A stretch of DNA of 64,000 nt from Paraburkholderia rhizosphaerae (GCF_004366595.1 NZ_SORE01000011.1:180804-244803), one strand, 5' to 3'. Shown: positions 33,008 to 41,755, counted from the first letter of the stretch. The notes: generated by a model not told the origin, from the letters alone. Numbers and translations: made by a program.

Positions 33008-34303
33008 TTATGCCGCGCGTATTGCGGTCTGCAATTCGCTATGGAATTTGCCCACCAGGTCGGACAGCGCCTGGAGGAGGGAAGTGAATCGCGCCGGCAG
33101 CCCGTTCGCACTCACGTGCAGCTGCGTGGTGTGGTAGTCCTGTACAAAGGCGCCAAACTTTTGCACGAGCGCATTGAACATTTTTTCGAGTGCCTGGCCT
33201 TCCTCGACCGCTGCTGTCTCGGCCGCATGCTGTTCCTGCAGCGCGCTTAGCTCTTTCTGCTTGTCCTCAAGCTGGGCATTCAGTTCCTTGAGTTGCGCAA
33301 GCGATGCCTCGATCGCTTCCTGCAGGTCGGTGAACCCCTTAGGTACGGTTGGCACCTGGACTTCCTTCGTCTGCACTTTCGTCGCTGCATCCCTGAGTTC
33401 ACGCGTTCTGGCCTCGAGTTCCCGCTCCGTGTTGGCAAGCTGGTGTTGTAGCGCGGTGACCTGCTGGCCGACCTCGCCGAGCGAAACCCGCGTCGACTGC
33501 GCACTTTCCCTGTTGCGCGCGAGATCCTCCTTCAGCTGGTCGTATGCGGCCATGAGCCGCTTGTTTTCAAGCTGCGACTGGTCGAGCTGACCAACGACGT
33601 TCTCGAGTTCGACGGAAACCGCTTCGATGCGCGTGTCCTTTTCCGTCAACTGCTCCTGCGCCTTCCTGAACCCGTCGACCAGCTTTTTCATGTCGAGTTT
33701 GGTCATATCAGGCTTTGCCTTGCGGGCCTCCATGACCATGTCGATGACGTCATCGCCCGTTTCAGGGCTGACAAGCAGCGTCATGTCGCTATATCCGAGA
33801 ATCTGGATGGCCTCCGCGTTGTTCGCGAACTTGCTGTAGCAGTACATGTAGAGCTTGATCGTCGTACGCTTGCGGCGGAATACCTTTTCGACATAGTCAT
33901 AGACGAGTTTGGCAGCCCTATCCCGCACGTTGCGGGTGTCGCCCTGGATACTGGTCATGTGGTTCTGGACTCTCGCCATGATGCGGATCACACTGCCGCC
34001 GATACGCATGTGTTCTTCCATGATGCGGCGATAGGAATGGGTGATTTCCTCGCTCTCATGGACGATGGTCCGGATAATGTCTTCCGGCAGATCCTTGCTG
34101 AAGGTCTCGTGCGCGGCGATGCTCAACTGCGGACCAGAGGGAATGAAAGCGGCGAACATCTGTGGCGTCGATTCCTCCCGTGGCACAAGCGCACCGTTAC
34201 CGTCGGATTTACCGGCGGGTGCACCGTCATCATCGTCGCGACGTGTCGGATCAAAATCGTCGCCGGAATCTGCAGGATCTTTTTTGGGATTCTTGTTGCT
34301 CAT
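33008..34303 (-). CDS. Coiled-coil protein, possibly cytoskeletal or DNA-associated
   Basis: The start is ATG 34303 (MSNKNPKKD). The 431-residue protein has a charged disordered head, then an alpha-helical domain, and from about residue 215 to 380 a long coiled coil rich in Glu, Gln, Leu and Lys. The head-domain helix IIRTIVHESEEITHSYRRIMEEHMRIGGSVIRIMARVQ is distinctive. The layout recalls KfrA-type plasmid proteins but the HTH is not evident. Function unknown. Confidence 0.6.
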   Translation of the reverse strand: MSNKNPKKDPADSGDDFDPTRRDDDDGAPAGKSDGNGALVPREESTPQMFAAFIPSGPQLSIAAHETFSKDLPEDIIRTIVHESEEITHSYRRIMEEHMRIGGSVIRIMARVQNHMTSIQGDTRNVRDRAAKLVYDYVEKVFRRKRTTIKLYMYCYSKFANNAEAIQILGYSDMTLLVSPETGDDVIDMVMEARKAKPDMTKLDMKKLVDGFRKAQEQLTEKDTRIEAVSVELENVVGQLDQSQLENKRLMAAYDQLKEDLARNRESAQSTRVSLGEVGQQVTALQHQLANTERELEARTRELRDAATKVQTKEVQVPTVPKGFTDLQEAIEASLAQLKELNAQLEDKQKELSALQEQHAAETAAVEEGQALEKMFNALVQKFGAFVQDYHTTQLHVSANGLPARFTSLLQALSDLVGKFHSELQTAIRAA

Positions 34304-34547
34304 GCTGACACTCCAATTTTTTTCTAGCGTGGAATATGCGTACGACGGCAACAGGCATTCGAATGCGCAGAACGCATCGTTGCTGTTCATGGGGATGCCC
34401 GGTGCAGTCAGGATACGCGGTGTTTTCGCCTCGTTGAGACCAAAAGGCGCTCTAAAAAAGGTCTCTTTTCGGTTTAAGGCGAAGTTTCTGCCTAAGGCAA
34501 GCGTGGAGCATCGGCAAAAAACGGAAAGAACTTTAGTAACGTTTGCC

Positions 34548-35237
34548 TTAGCCGATCTCGTTCGATCGCACACGCGCGCGATGCGCATCGATGGTCCCCG
34601 CGTCGATATCAGCAACCGCGAGGACTGCATGCCATGCGGCGGATACGTTGACTGGCTTATGTCCCTGCGCTTCATATTCGGCTTTACAGATGCGCATCGC
34701 GTAAGCGAGATCCTTGCGGCCGATAAGCGTCACAGGCAGTGACGCGGATAGTGAAGACTGGTCGGAAGCGAACACACCGAAGCCTTCGACGGGCCACATG
34801 CCCGGCATCACACTGCGAAGGAAAGCGACCTTCGCGCGGTTCTGCTTCAGAGGCGAGCGCCGCGTTTCGCGCGCGCCGCTCGGCGCGATGCGCACCAGCG
34901 TTTCCGCGTTGACGCCGGGTTCGATATGGCCGATCCAGTTCTTCGTCTCGAACACAAAGAGTCCGAACGGCGTGATGGCGAGGTGATCGATCTCGGCCGT
35001 TGGAAAGGCAGTCCCGGGTGCGTGATGCAGGAGTACCGGTCCATGATGCAGGTAGAAGTCGTCGCCGCACAGCCACGTGAGCACACGTCGCAGCTCGGCC
35101 TCGACAAGCGATTCGCCCGCGTCGCCTGACGCTTCGGCGCGAGTTCGCGGGCGACGCAGGTGCAACGAACCGCGGCCCATGCGCGCCGCGCGGTAACCGA
35201 TATAGCCAAGAATCAGAAAAACGACGAATGTGGACAT
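34548..35237 (-). CDS. NERD-domain membrane-anchored protein
   Basis: The start at ATG 35237 is chosen because the -10 hexamer (35271-35266) puts the transcript start near 35259, just past an alternative ATG at 35261. The 229-residue product has an N-terminal membrane segment (TFVVFLILGYIGYRAA) and a NERD domain. The domain shows GESLVEAELRRVL, EIDHLAITPFGLFVFETKNWIG, the E-x-K pattern of nuclease-related folds. NERD proteins are thought to act on nucleic acids, often in plasmid or defence settings. Confidence 0.75.
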   Translation of the reverse strand: MSTFVVFLILGYIGYRAARMGRGSLHLRRPRTRAEASGDAGESLVEAELRRVLTWLCGDDFYLHHGPVLLHHAPGTAFPTAEIDHLAITPFGLFVFETKNWIGHIEPGVNAETLVRIAPSGARETRRSPLKQNRAKVAFLRSVMPGMWPVEGFGVFASDQSSLSASLPVTLIGRKDLAYAMRICKAEYEAQGHKPVNVSAAWHAVLAVADIDAGTIDAHRARVRSNEIG

Positions 35238-35265
35238 GATCTCAATCCAGAGTGATGACATGTCC

Positions 35266-35292
35266 AGTCTGACGCGGGTATCTCGAAGTCAA
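35266..35292 (-). promoter_or_regulatory. TTGACW-N15 class promoter of the NERD gene
   Basis: On the minus strand TTGACT (35292-35287) precedes CAGACT (35271-35266) by 15 nt. It decides the start of the NERD gene. Confidence 0.7.
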
Positions 35293-35305
35293 GTGAGCTG
35301 CAGTG

Positions 35306-35323
35306 CCGTCAACCAGTTGACGG
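35306..35323. promoter_or_regulatory. 18-bp palindrome, copy 3
   Basis: CCGTCAACCAGTTGACGG is the reverse-complement form of the site at 14371, 14581 and 49940. It lies just behind the NERD promoter and before a hairpin AAAGCTCC...GGAGCTTT (35335-35361). It sits between divergent transcription units. Confidence 0.75.
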
Positions 35324-35455
35324 CCTTAAGCTGAAAAGCTCCACAAAAAGTGGAGCTTTCCGGGGTAGTGTGAAAGCGGACGGAAAGAAAAGTACAATTC
35401 CGAAAGCCGCATCGCTTTCGCGAGCATTCGACCCGTCACGGTCACGCGCACGCAG

Positions 35456-35494
35456 TAATCTCTGTTCATCTCCCGCGTCATGCGACGCATCGAA
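35456..35494 (+). promoter_or_regulatory. GCGTC-hairpin leader, copy L1 (upstream of 35702)
   Basis: The -10-like TAATCT at 35456-35461 is followed 13 nt later by GCGTC-ATGC-GACGC and ATCGAA (35475-35494). About 200 nt of leader follow before the ATG at 35702, preceded by TTTTTCTGGAGAG (ribosome site). Confidence 0.7.
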
Positions 35495-35701
35495 ATGGCA
35501 CAGCGGCAGTCGGCTGTCCAGTCATGCGATAACTGCACCGCATCCTTAGCTCATCCCCCGTCAAGCATTTGCGTGTTCGTCGTTCACCAATGGCGAATAC
35601 GCAAGCGCTTCGCGCGCGGGTTTCCCTGCTCATTCGAGCATCGAAAAAGCCGGACGGTTGTCCGGACATTCCCTTGTGCGCCAATTTTTCTGGAGAGAAA
35701 A

Positions 35702-36025
35702 ATGCTGAAGCTTCTGTTGAAAGACGCGATCAAGTCACCGTTCAGGCTGCTTGCCTTGTGCATGGCGGTTTACCTCGCGGCGACATCCTTCTTCGTTGGT
35801 TTGTTTGTTGCGGTTCTCGCGGTCCGCTTCGTCGTGAAGTTTATGAAGGAGAAGGCCAAGGCGATCGCAACGGAAGCTGCTGATGCTGCACGCGCAGAAG
35901 CCGCCATACCGGTCATGCCCGTTTCACCTGCAGTGACCGCGACTCCCGAAGCAGCTGTTGAACCCACACCGGCCCCGCAATATGCGAAGTCCGCTGTGAT
36001 CATTCCGTTCAGAACGGGCACCTGA
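35702..36025 (+). CDS. Small membrane protein
   Basis: The start is ATG 35702 with a strong GGAGAG site. The 107-residue protein has one long hydrophobic region, FRLLALCMAVYLAATSFFVGLFVAVLAVRFVV, that could span twice. A charged Lys/Ala helix and Ala/Pro-rich tail follow. No family is recognised. It heads the SSB/primase group. Confidence 0.6.
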   Translation: MLKLLLKDAIKSPFRLLALCMAVYLAATSFFVGLFVAVLAVRFVVKFMKEKAKAIATEAADAARAEAAIPVMPVSPAVTATPEAAVEPTPAPQYAKSAVIIPFRTGT

Positions 36026-36152
36026 TAACGGGCCAGCCCTTTTTCTTCGTCACCGGTGCGCATCCGTGCGCGCTGGTGACGCCTCAACCCTTGCCGGGAA
36101 TCCTTTCCCGGTCACGGGCGATGGGATTGCCGGCAACATCCGGAGCAATCCC

Positions 36153-36581
36153 ATGGAAGCACATGTGGCTGCCTGGCAGCTGGATATCTTCGGCGACGCA
36201 TCGCCGGTCCTGGTTCAAACTCACAAGCCCGACCCGCTCCCCGATCCACATCTGTGGAGCACCGCCGTTCGCGAAAAAATGATCGATGCGCTGATCTCGC
36301 TCGCGAGCGACAGCCGCCGCGGCGACCGCATGCCCGAGTCGCTGATGGACTGCGCAACGCTGCTCTCCGAGCGTCTGCGCAACGCGAAGATCGACGTTGG
36401 CGACTACAACGCAACGCTCGGCTGGATCATGGGTTACTGGTACGGCGCGCTGCCGTACGTGTACGTGTGCCGCGTCAACGGCATCGACCCCGAGACGATG
36501 CAGGACGTGATCCTCACCACACCGCTGCTCGCGCAGGACCTTCGCGCGCTTCGGTCACGGTGCTTCGGCACGTTGCTTTAG
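36153..36581 (+). CDS. Hypothetical protein in SSB/primase operon
   Basis: The start is ATG 36153 with a GGAG site. This 142-residue soluble protein contains LLSERLRNAKIDVGDYNATLGWIMGYWYGALPYVYVC, a compact helical domain. The leader contains CCGGGAATCCTTTCCCGG (36100s), one of the GC hairpins placed in front of genes on this plasmid. No known family. Confidence 0.6.
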   Translation: MEAHVAAWQLDIFGDASPVLVQTHKPDPLPDPHLWSTAVREKMIDALISLASDSRRGDRMPESLMDCATLLSERLRNAKIDVGDYNATLGWIMGYWYGALPYVYVCRVNGIDPETMQDVILTTPLLAQDLRALRSRCFGTLL

Positions 36582-36592
36582 GAGACCACGCG

Positions 36593-37408
36593 ATGGCAAA
36601 TCGAGGCATATTCACGCGTGTCCTTGCGGACATTTTCCCGGGCAAACCGGCACCTGCTGCGCAGCAACCTCAAGCTGCAAAGCCGTCACCGACGCCAGCG
36701 CCGACGCAACAGCCCAAGGTAATCGGGCAGGGCGCTGCGAACGAAACGCACGTCATGATCGCTGGCGTTCCGAACCTCTTCGTCGACGAAGGTGCCTACA
36801 TTGTGCAGTTCGTGCCGGCGTTTGACGAACACACCGAAGAAACTGCATTCGGCCTGAAGATCCTGCCGGATCTCATTCCTCATTGGGCGCAGGCACGCAT
36901 CCACCGCTGCATCATCAAGGATGCGATCGCCGCTGCGATCCGCGGAACTGCCCAGCCTGTTCCCGGCCCGTCCGAGGCGCGACGTGATGGGCGGGCTGTA
37001 CCGCAGCCCGTCGCTGAACCTGAAGACGATGATGCTGCTGCGCCTTCCGCCCCGAGCACGCCGCGGGCACCACGCCACAAGACGGGCGGTACGTTCGACT
37101 CGGCGGTTGTGGTGGGGCGCATTACATCGTGGGGCGAAGAAAAGTTTCCGCGCCGCAAGGGCACGGGCCCGCGATTCTATACGTCATTTGCAATGCATCT
37201 CGACACCGTGACTGGCGAGCGTGTCCTGCAGGGCGAAGGCCTGAAGGATGCGATCGCGACGGCCCGCTGTGAGGTGGGCGACGTTGTGTCAGTCCGTCGT
37301 CTCGAAAAGATCAAGGTGCAGGCGTTTGATGAAGCGACTGGCAAGCCACGCATGCGCGACGGCAAGCCGGTTCTCTGGGACAAGTGGTTATGGTCAATCA
37401 CCAAATGA
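36593..37408 (+). CDS. Hypothetical protein with Pro/Ala linker, in SSB/primase operon
   Basis: The start is ATG 36593, 12 bp after the preceding stop, behind GGAG. The 271-residue protein has a Pro/Ala/Gln N-terminal linker, a middle domain (PNLFVDEGAYIVQFVP), an acidic/proline linker, and a C-terminal beta-rich domain. The C-terminal domain includes FYTSFAMHLDT...RVLQGEGLKDAI and VGDVVSVRRLEKIKV, reminiscent of OB-like domains near plasmid DNA-processing proteins. It is 15 bp upstream of ssb, suggesting a ssDNA-related role. Confidence 0.6.
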   Translation: MANRGIFTRVLADIFPGKPAPAAQQPQAAKPSPTPAPTQQPKVIGQGAANETHVMIAGVPNLFVDEGAYIVQFVPAFDEHTEETAFGLKILPDLIPHWAQARIHRCIIKDAIAAAIRGTAQPVPGPSEARRDGRAVPQPVAEPEDDDAAAPSAPSTPRAPRHKTGGTFDSAVVVGRITSWGEEKFPRRKGTGPRFYTSFAMHLDTVTGERVLQGEGLKDAIATARCEVGDVVSVRRLEKIKVQAFDEATGKPRMRDGKPVLWDKWLWSITK

Positions 37409-37422
37409 AGGGAGTTTTCTGA

Positions 37423-37950
37423 ATGGCCTCTGTGAACAAGGTGATTCTCGTCGGCAACCTCGGCGCGGATCCCGAAGTGCGTTACATGCCCAGCGGCGAC
37501 GCTGTGGCCAACATCCGCCTTGCGACAACCGACCGCTACAAGGACAAGGCGTCGGGCGAAATGAAGGAAATGACCGAGTGGCACCGCGTGTCGTTCTTCG
37601 GGCGCCTCGCTGAAATTGTCAGCGAGTATCTGAAGAAGGGTTCGTCGGTCTATATCGAAGGCCGTATCCGCACGCGCAAGTGGCAGGCGCAGGACGGTAC
37701 CGACCGTTACTCGACGGAAATCATCGCCGACCAGATGCAGATGCTCGGCGGCCGCCGCATCGATAACGGCGGCGACGACGATTTCGAGCAGGGCAGGCGT
37801 GCACCGACGCGACAGCCGGCGAGATCTGCTGCTGCACCGGACATTGGCACACGCGCTCAGCCGCCGCAGCCGTCACACGGCGGTGGCGGCGGGACACGCG
37901 CTCCGGCCGGCGGCGGCTTCGATGAGATGGACGACGACATTCCGTTCTGA
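37423..37950 (+). CDS. ssb: Single-stranded DNA-binding protein
   Basis: The 175-residue protein has the full SSB OB-fold: NKVILVGNLGADPEVRYM, WHRVSFFGRLAEIVSEYLKKGSSVYIEGRIRTRKW, then a Gly/Arg/Pro linker. The acidic tip ends DDDIPF, which recruits partner repair and replication proteins. Plasmid SSBs protect DNA during conjugation and dampen the SOS response. The adjacent primase supports a role in establishing incoming ssDNA. Confidence 0.95.
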   Translation: MASVNKVILVGNLGADPEVRYMPSGDAVANIRLATTDRYKDKASGEMKEMTEWHRVSFFGRLAEIVSEYLKKGSSVYIEGRIRTRKWQAQDGTDRYSTEIIADQMQMLGGRRIDNGGDDDFEQGRRAPTRQPARSAAAPDIGTRAQPPQPSHGGGGGTRAPAGGGFDEMDDDIPF

Positions 37951-38068
37951 GGCGGTTCGGTAAGCTGCTCATTGTCTAACCGCAGAATTGCGCGGGCCGC
38001 ATGGTCTGCCTGCTGATCCCGAACCTTCTCACCTTCCGCTTCTTCACCTCCCGAACTGTCTCACCGTT

Positions 38069-38098
38069 CTGACGACCGCCTTCACGGCGGGTCGTCAG
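38069..38098 (+). terminator. Strong hairpin after ssb, no T-run
   Basis: CTGACGACC-GCC and GGC-GGGTCGTCAG pair with one bulge. Without a T-run it may stabilise the ssb message or act as an attenuator rather than terminate. The remaining 275-bp gap to the primase shows no gene. Confidence 0.5.
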
Positions 38099-38225
38099 AC
38101 GCATTTCATCCATCCCCGATCCACGTTTGCTGAAACAAGCCGCCCGGTTAAGGCCGCTTGTTTGAGCACGCGTTTTCACGCCTGTCTCAGGCATCGACCA
38201 ACCCACTTCCTGAAGGAGAGTGACC

Positions 38226-39365
38226 ATGAGTTTGAATGGAGGAGGGCTCGCGCCCGAAAAGTATGAATGGCTGCAGCGCAAGCTGAAGGAATTCACGCTC
38301 TCCCCGGAGCAGTGGATTGCGCTCCTCGTGAGCTATGGTGTGCCTGCAGACCGTCTTAATGGCAAGGCATGCGAGTGTCCGGTTTGTGGCGGGACCGATC
38401 GCTTCACGTACGACAACAAGCGTGGGCGTGGCGACTGGGTTTGCCGTCACTGCAACAACGGCGACGTCATGGCAGGTGATGGGCTTCAGCTGATCACGCG
38501 GGTGAACCGGATCGGTCTGTACCGGCTGATGCGCGAACTCGACGGTGGACCCGGGCCGCGACCCATGCGCACCGCTGGGTCTGCTGAAGTGCCGAAACCG
38601 AAGCGCAAGGCAAGTCCGGAATTCATTGCGAAGCGTCTGAACTCGATGTGGGAGGCCGCGAAGCCTTTGGCGAGCGGCGACCTGGCAATGCGCTACCTCG
38701 GCACACGTGTCCCGCGATTGTGCGTGGCGCCTTCACCGGCGTTGCGGCTTGGCATGCTCGAATACCGGCACGAAAAGAAGATCATCGGCAGCTGGCCGGG
38801 CATCATCGCCCGTTACGAACTGCCTGACGGACGGCTCGGCACACTGCATCGCACGTTCCTTGACCGGATCAAGCCTGCCAAGGCAGCGATTGTGTCGCAC
38901 GAGGGCGAAATCCTTGAACCGAAGCTGAACGATATGACGCTTAACCCGCTCGCGGGCGGCGCGGTGCGACTGATGGACCCGGTTAACGGAGAAATTGGCG
39001 TCGCGGAGGGTCTTGAAACGGCGTACGCGGCGTTCATGAAGTTCGGCGTGCCGGTCTGGTATTGCCTGAATCGCGTGCTGTTACGGCAGTTTGTCGTGCC
39101 TGAAGGTCTCGGTATTCGCGTGGTGCACATCTTCGTTGACTTCGACAACGTGGACCCGAAGACATTGAAGTCACCGGGTGTGTCTGACGGTGTCGAACTG
39201 GCGAAACGCCTTCGTGCCGACGGGTACACCGCGATCATTCATCGACCGAAGGCGCGTGGCACTGATTTCGCCGACGAGTGGTTTGCGCAGGCTGGCAACG
39301 ACGTGCCGGCGGTACCGAATGCGCCGGCAACGGACTTGAGACCACTGTCGGCAATTGCGGCCTGA
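38226..39365 (+). CDS. P4-type zinc/Toprim primase
   Basis: The start is ATG 38226, eight bases after AGGAG. The 379-residue protein has a CPVC...CRHC zinc ribbon (Cys51, 54, 73, 76) typical of P4/TraC-type primases and a Toprim domain. The Toprim domain shows GVAEGLETAYAA (catalytic Glu) and IFVDFDNVDP (DxD). It likely makes RNA primers on single-stranded plasmid DNA, replacing host DnaG in transfer or replication. No helicase domain is present. Confidence 0.85.
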   Translation: MSLNGGGLAPEKYEWLQRKLKEFTLSPEQWIALLVSYGVPADRLNGKACECPVCGGTDRFTYDNKRGRGDWVCRHCNNGDVMAGDGLQLITRVNRIGLYRLMRELDGGPGPRPMRTAGSAEVPKPKRKASPEFIAKRLNSMWEAAKPLASGDLAMRYLGTRVPRLCVAPSPALRLGMLEYRHEKKIIGSWPGIIARYELPDGRLGTLHRTFLDRIKPAKAAIVSHEGEILEPKLNDMTLNPLAGGAVRLMDPVNGEIGVAEGLETAYAAFMKFGVPVWYCLNRVLLRQFVVPEGLGIRVVHIFVDFDNVDPKTLKSPGVSDGVELAKRLRADGYTAIIHRPKARGTDFADEWFAQAGNDVPAVPNAPATDLRPLSAIAA

Positions 39366-39407
39366 GAGATCTATAGAGGCCGGTAACGCTGGCCACCTTT
39401 TCAATCA

Positions 39408-39429
39408 CCCGATGGGAACTCCCATCGGG
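39408..39429 (+). promoter_or_regulatory. Leader hairpin before small TTG-start gene
   Basis: CCCGATGGGA and TCCCATCGGG form a perfect dyad, followed by GGGCTTTTTTCTGGAG at the ribosome site. It is one of the GC hairpins placed directly ahead of genes in the 36-63 kb part. Confidence 0.55.
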
Positions 39430-39461
39430 AGAAAACCACGGGCTTTTTTCTGGAGTCGGAA

Positions 39462-39686
39462 TTGAGCGCTTTCCGTGTTCTTGTAGGCGGCTTTGCAATC
39501 ATCGCAACCAACGGCGTCGCCGGCGGACGCCAGCCTGTGGGCAAGTCCGACGCTGTGGCGTTTGACGTCGTGGATCGGACGGCGAGCGGCAACACGCAGT
39601 ACGCCTGTCGCGACCAGTCCTTTTTCGATGCGTGGGATTTCTGCACGCGGCGTCTTGCGCTTGTGGCGGCTTCTAAACCGCACTGA
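39462..39686 (+). CDS. Small hypothetical protein with TTG start
   Basis: TTG 39462 lies six bases after GGAG, deciding the start. The 74-residue product, starting MSAFRVLVGGFAIIATNGVAGG, has a moderately hydrophobic N-terminus and two cysteines later. It is followed by a strong terminator, which supports a real transcript. No family recognised. Confidence 0.55.
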   Translation: MSAFRVLVGGFAIIATNGVAGGRQPVGKSDAVAFDVVDRTASGNTQYACRDQSFFDAWDFCTRRLALVAASKPH

Positions 39687-39703
39687 ACGACACCCCTGAA
39701 ACA

Positions 39704-39743
39704 AAAGCGGCTCCCACACACACGTGGGAGCCGCTTTTTTTTT
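39704..39743 (+). terminator. Bidirectional terminator
   Basis: AAAGCGGCTCCCAC and GTGGGAGCCGCTTT arms with a six-base loop end in a run of nine T; four A precede the left arm. It separates the plus-strand small gene from the minus-strand group at 39762. Confidence 0.9.
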
Positions 39744-39761
39744 CGTCCGTTGCATCCGCGC

Positions 39762-40010
39762 CTACCAGTAACGCAAACGCAGGAACCACTTGAGGACGAC
39801 GAGCGCGCCGAGCAGGACGACCCACAGGCCACTCGCCCAGGCGAAGCCGATCCAGCCGATGAGCAATGCCAGGCCCGCAAGGTCGTCGCTCACCGGCTGG
39901 ATCTTCACACCGAAGACCAGCACTGCCAGGAACAGTACGGTCAGCAGCGCGCGGCGCGCAACGAATGGCAGGCGGGCGAATGCCTGGTAGTAACGCAGCA
40001 GCGGTTCCAT
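39762..40010 (-). CDS. Small membrane protein
   Basis: The start is ATG 40010, sharing one base with the upstream stop. The 82-residue protein has two hydrophobic segments: RALLTVLFLAVLVFGVKI and a longer LAGLALLIGWIGFAWASGLWVVLLGALVVL. It is presumably an inner-membrane protein; function unknown. Confidence 0.6.
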   Translation of the reverse strand: MEPLLRYYQAFARLPFVARRALLTVLFLAVLVFGVKIQPVSDDLAGLALLIGWIGFAWASGLWVVLLGALVVLKWFLRLRYW

Positions 40011-40153
40011 CAGTCGTTCTCCTTGCCATGAAGGGCGTCGAACAGAAAGTCGGCGCAATACCAGCCGGCAACGCCGCACGCGACGGCGGTTGCCACGAAG
40101 AGCCACGTGCGCGGCTCGCCGAGCGCGTGAATGAGTTGGTGCAGCATGTCCAT
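40010..40153 (-). CDS. Very small membrane protein
   Basis: This 47-residue protein begins MDMLHQLIHALGE and carries one membrane segment, WLFVATAVACGVAGWYCADFLF. It precedes and overlaps another small membrane gene and follows a TTGACW-N15 promoter (40214-40240). Possibly a pair forming one membrane complex. Confidence 0.5.
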   Translation of the reverse strand: MDMLHQLIHALGEPRTWLFVATAVACGVAGWYCADFLFDALHGKEND

Positions 40154-40213
40154 ACGATCTCCTCTTGCACCGGTGCACGACGCCACGCGCCGTGTACACC
40201 AATGCGATAACTC

Positions 40214-40240
40214 ATCTTCGCAGGCTGGGCGCAAAGTCAA
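40214..40240 (-). promoter_or_regulatory. TTGACW-N15 class promoter of the 40153/40010 pair
   Basis: On the minus strand TTGACT (40240-40235) is followed after 15 nt by GAAGAT (40219-40214). The -35 part touches the end of the preceding gene. Confidence 0.6.
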
Positions 40241-40246
40241 GCTCAC

Positions 40247-40576
40247 CTAGAAGAACGCAGAAAACTGGTCCGCGATACCCGCGGAATCGTAGCGCGCAGC
40301 GTCGCCTTCGTTGGTCGGATTCGTTCTCATCTCGTCGGATGCGGTCAGATGCAGCGGCAAGGCGGTGTCTGATTTCGTGCCTGTGACGACTGTGGCCACG
40401 CCGGCATTCTGTGGAGCGGGCGTGAACGGCTCCGCGTGGTGGAACCGCAGTGCCGACTCCGCGATCGAGCGCAGCAGGGCGGCACGCTCGCGCGGTGTTC
40501 GCGCTTCGCTCAGTTTCGCGTGCAGCAATGGCGTGGTCACCGCATCGATGACCAGCTTCATCGGAAACTTGTCCAT
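40247..40576 (-). CDS. Hypothetical protein downstream of PRTRC-D actin
   Basis: The start is ATG 40576, overlapping the stop of the actin-like gene. This 109-residue soluble protein has a helical N-terminal half (VIDAVTTPLLHAKLSEARTPRERAALLRSIAESALRFH) and a disordered tail. The position after an actin-like gene is where ParR-type adaptors are encoded. No ribbon-helix-helix is obvious, so this is only a positional suggestion. Confidence 0.55.
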   Translation of the reverse strand: MDKFPMKLVIDAVTTPLLHAKLSEARTPRERAALLRSIAESALRFHHAEPFTPAPQNAGVATVVTGTKSDTALPLHLTASDEMRTNPTNEGDAARYDSAGIADQFSAFF

Positions 40577-41598
40577 CACGCCTTCGTGGTATCGCGCGTA
40601 CGTTCGCGCGCGAGGCCAGCCTCGCCCACAATCAGGAAGCCCTTGGCGTTCGCCAGACACGGTGCATCGATGACCTCGATCGTCACGCGCGGGAACGCCC
40701 GCCGGATCGCGTGCGAGTACAGCGCCGCGCCGCCGCCGGACAGGACGATCGAGCGCACGTTCGTGAGCTGCCCGACGTTGTTCTGCATTTCCTTGACGAC
40801 GCCGGCAATGAGCGGCTGCGACTTCTCGAGGTACGGGTCGAGGTCGATGTCCTTGCCGTAGAAGAAGAAAGGCGTGCGCTCGCGCAGTGCCTTGTCGATC
40901 CGCTCGAGATCTTCGACAGCTTCCCCTTCGTCGCGTGCAACAAGGCCGGCGATACGCTGGTAGATCTGCGACGCGCCACCCGGGATACCGCCGCTTCGCT
41001 TGTCATCCATCGTGAAACCGTTCGCGTACACCCAGTCGGTGGTGAAGTAACCGACGTCGACCACCAGGTGCGCACTGTCGCGGCCAAACTCGTTCTGCCG
41101 GTTGCTGGATGCGGACACGAGCGAGCCGAGCGGCTGTGGAATCACGACGACCTTTTCGACGCTTACTCGGTGTGCGCCGGCATCGATCTCGCCCGCGAAG
41201 CGTTCCTTGAGCGTCGTGGAGAACCGCTGCATGTTGTGCACCGGCAGGCCGAGCACCAGTCGCTCGATCTGCGTGACGCCGGAGAAATGCATGGCGCCTG
41301 CAAGCAACGCAGCATAGTTATCGGACAACACGAAGTCGTTCGACAGTGCACGGCCGGTATTGCCGTAGGCCGCGGTGAGCGACACGTCCGGGCCGACCTC
41401 GTATTCAATGCCCTCGACGCAGATGATGGCGACCTTGCGCGAGGCGAGGACATTCTCACCGTAGCTGGACAGCATACGGCTCGCGGCGAGCGGCGCGAGC
41501 GAAGGAAACATGCCGGTTGCGATGGTGCCGCTGGCTGCGCGGTACGCGTATTTGGTGTTGCCGTAGCCGACGTCGATGGCGAAGACGGGGGTTTTCAA
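40576..41598 (-). CDS. Actin-like ATPase, PRTRC system protein D (ParM/StbA-like)
   Basis: The start is TTG 41598 directly after AGGAGCGCTC. The 340-residue protein has the actin-fold sites: AIDVGYGNTKYAY (phosphate 1), VVDVGYFTTDWVY (phosphate 2), and LSGGGAALY (adenosine). ParM-like proteins form filaments that separate plasmid copies. PRTRC protein D is one component of the ParB-related, ThiF-related cassette, whose other parts are at 51.5-57.4 kb. Its leader carries two identical operators. Confidence 0.82.
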   Translation of the reverse strand: MKTPVFAIDVGYGNTKYAYRAASGTIATGMFPSLAPLAASRMLSSYGENVLASRKVAIICVEGIEYEVGPDVSLTAAYGNTGRALSNDFVLSDNYAALLAGAMHFSGVTQIERLVLGLPVHNMQRFSTTLKERFAGEIDAGAHRVSVEKVVVIPQPLGSLVSASSNRQNEFGRDSAHLVVDVGYFTTDWVYANGFTMDDKRSGGIPGGASQIYQRIAGLVARDEGEAVEDLERIDKALRERTPFFFYGKDIDLDPYLEKSQPLIAGVVKEMQNNVGQLTNVRSIVLSGGGAALYSHAIRRAFPRVTIEVIDAPCLANAKGFLIVGEAGLARERTRDTTKA

Positions 41599-41646
41599 GA
41601 GCGCTCCTAGGTGACGGGTTATCGGAGCCTCGAAGTGACAGATAAC

Positions 41647-41713
41647 TGACACTTAAGTGTCACTTCGTGCGCGGCGTGTGCGGATCGCCCCGCAAACTGA
41701 CACTTAAGTGTCA
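41647..41713. promoter_or_regulatory. Paired operators TGACACTTAAGTGTCA in the actin-gene leader
   Basis: Two perfect copies of the 16-bp palindrome sit at 41647-41662 and 41698-41713, with starts 51 bp apart (about five helical turns). Both lie downstream of the promoter hexamers (41729-41755), so binding would block transcription. They could also act as a centromere for the actin filament system. Confidence 0.75.
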
Positions 41714-41728
41714 GTTTGGCCTCGATCC

Positions 41729-41755
41729 AGTCTAGCGAGCACGGCACGAAGTCAA
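41729..41755 (-). promoter_or_regulatory. TTGACW-N15 class promoter of PRTRC-D
   Basis: On the minus strand TTGACT (41755-41750) is followed after 15 nt by TAGACT (41734-41729), the best -10 in the group. The predicted start near 41722 lies just upstream of the operator pair. Confidence 0.75.
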
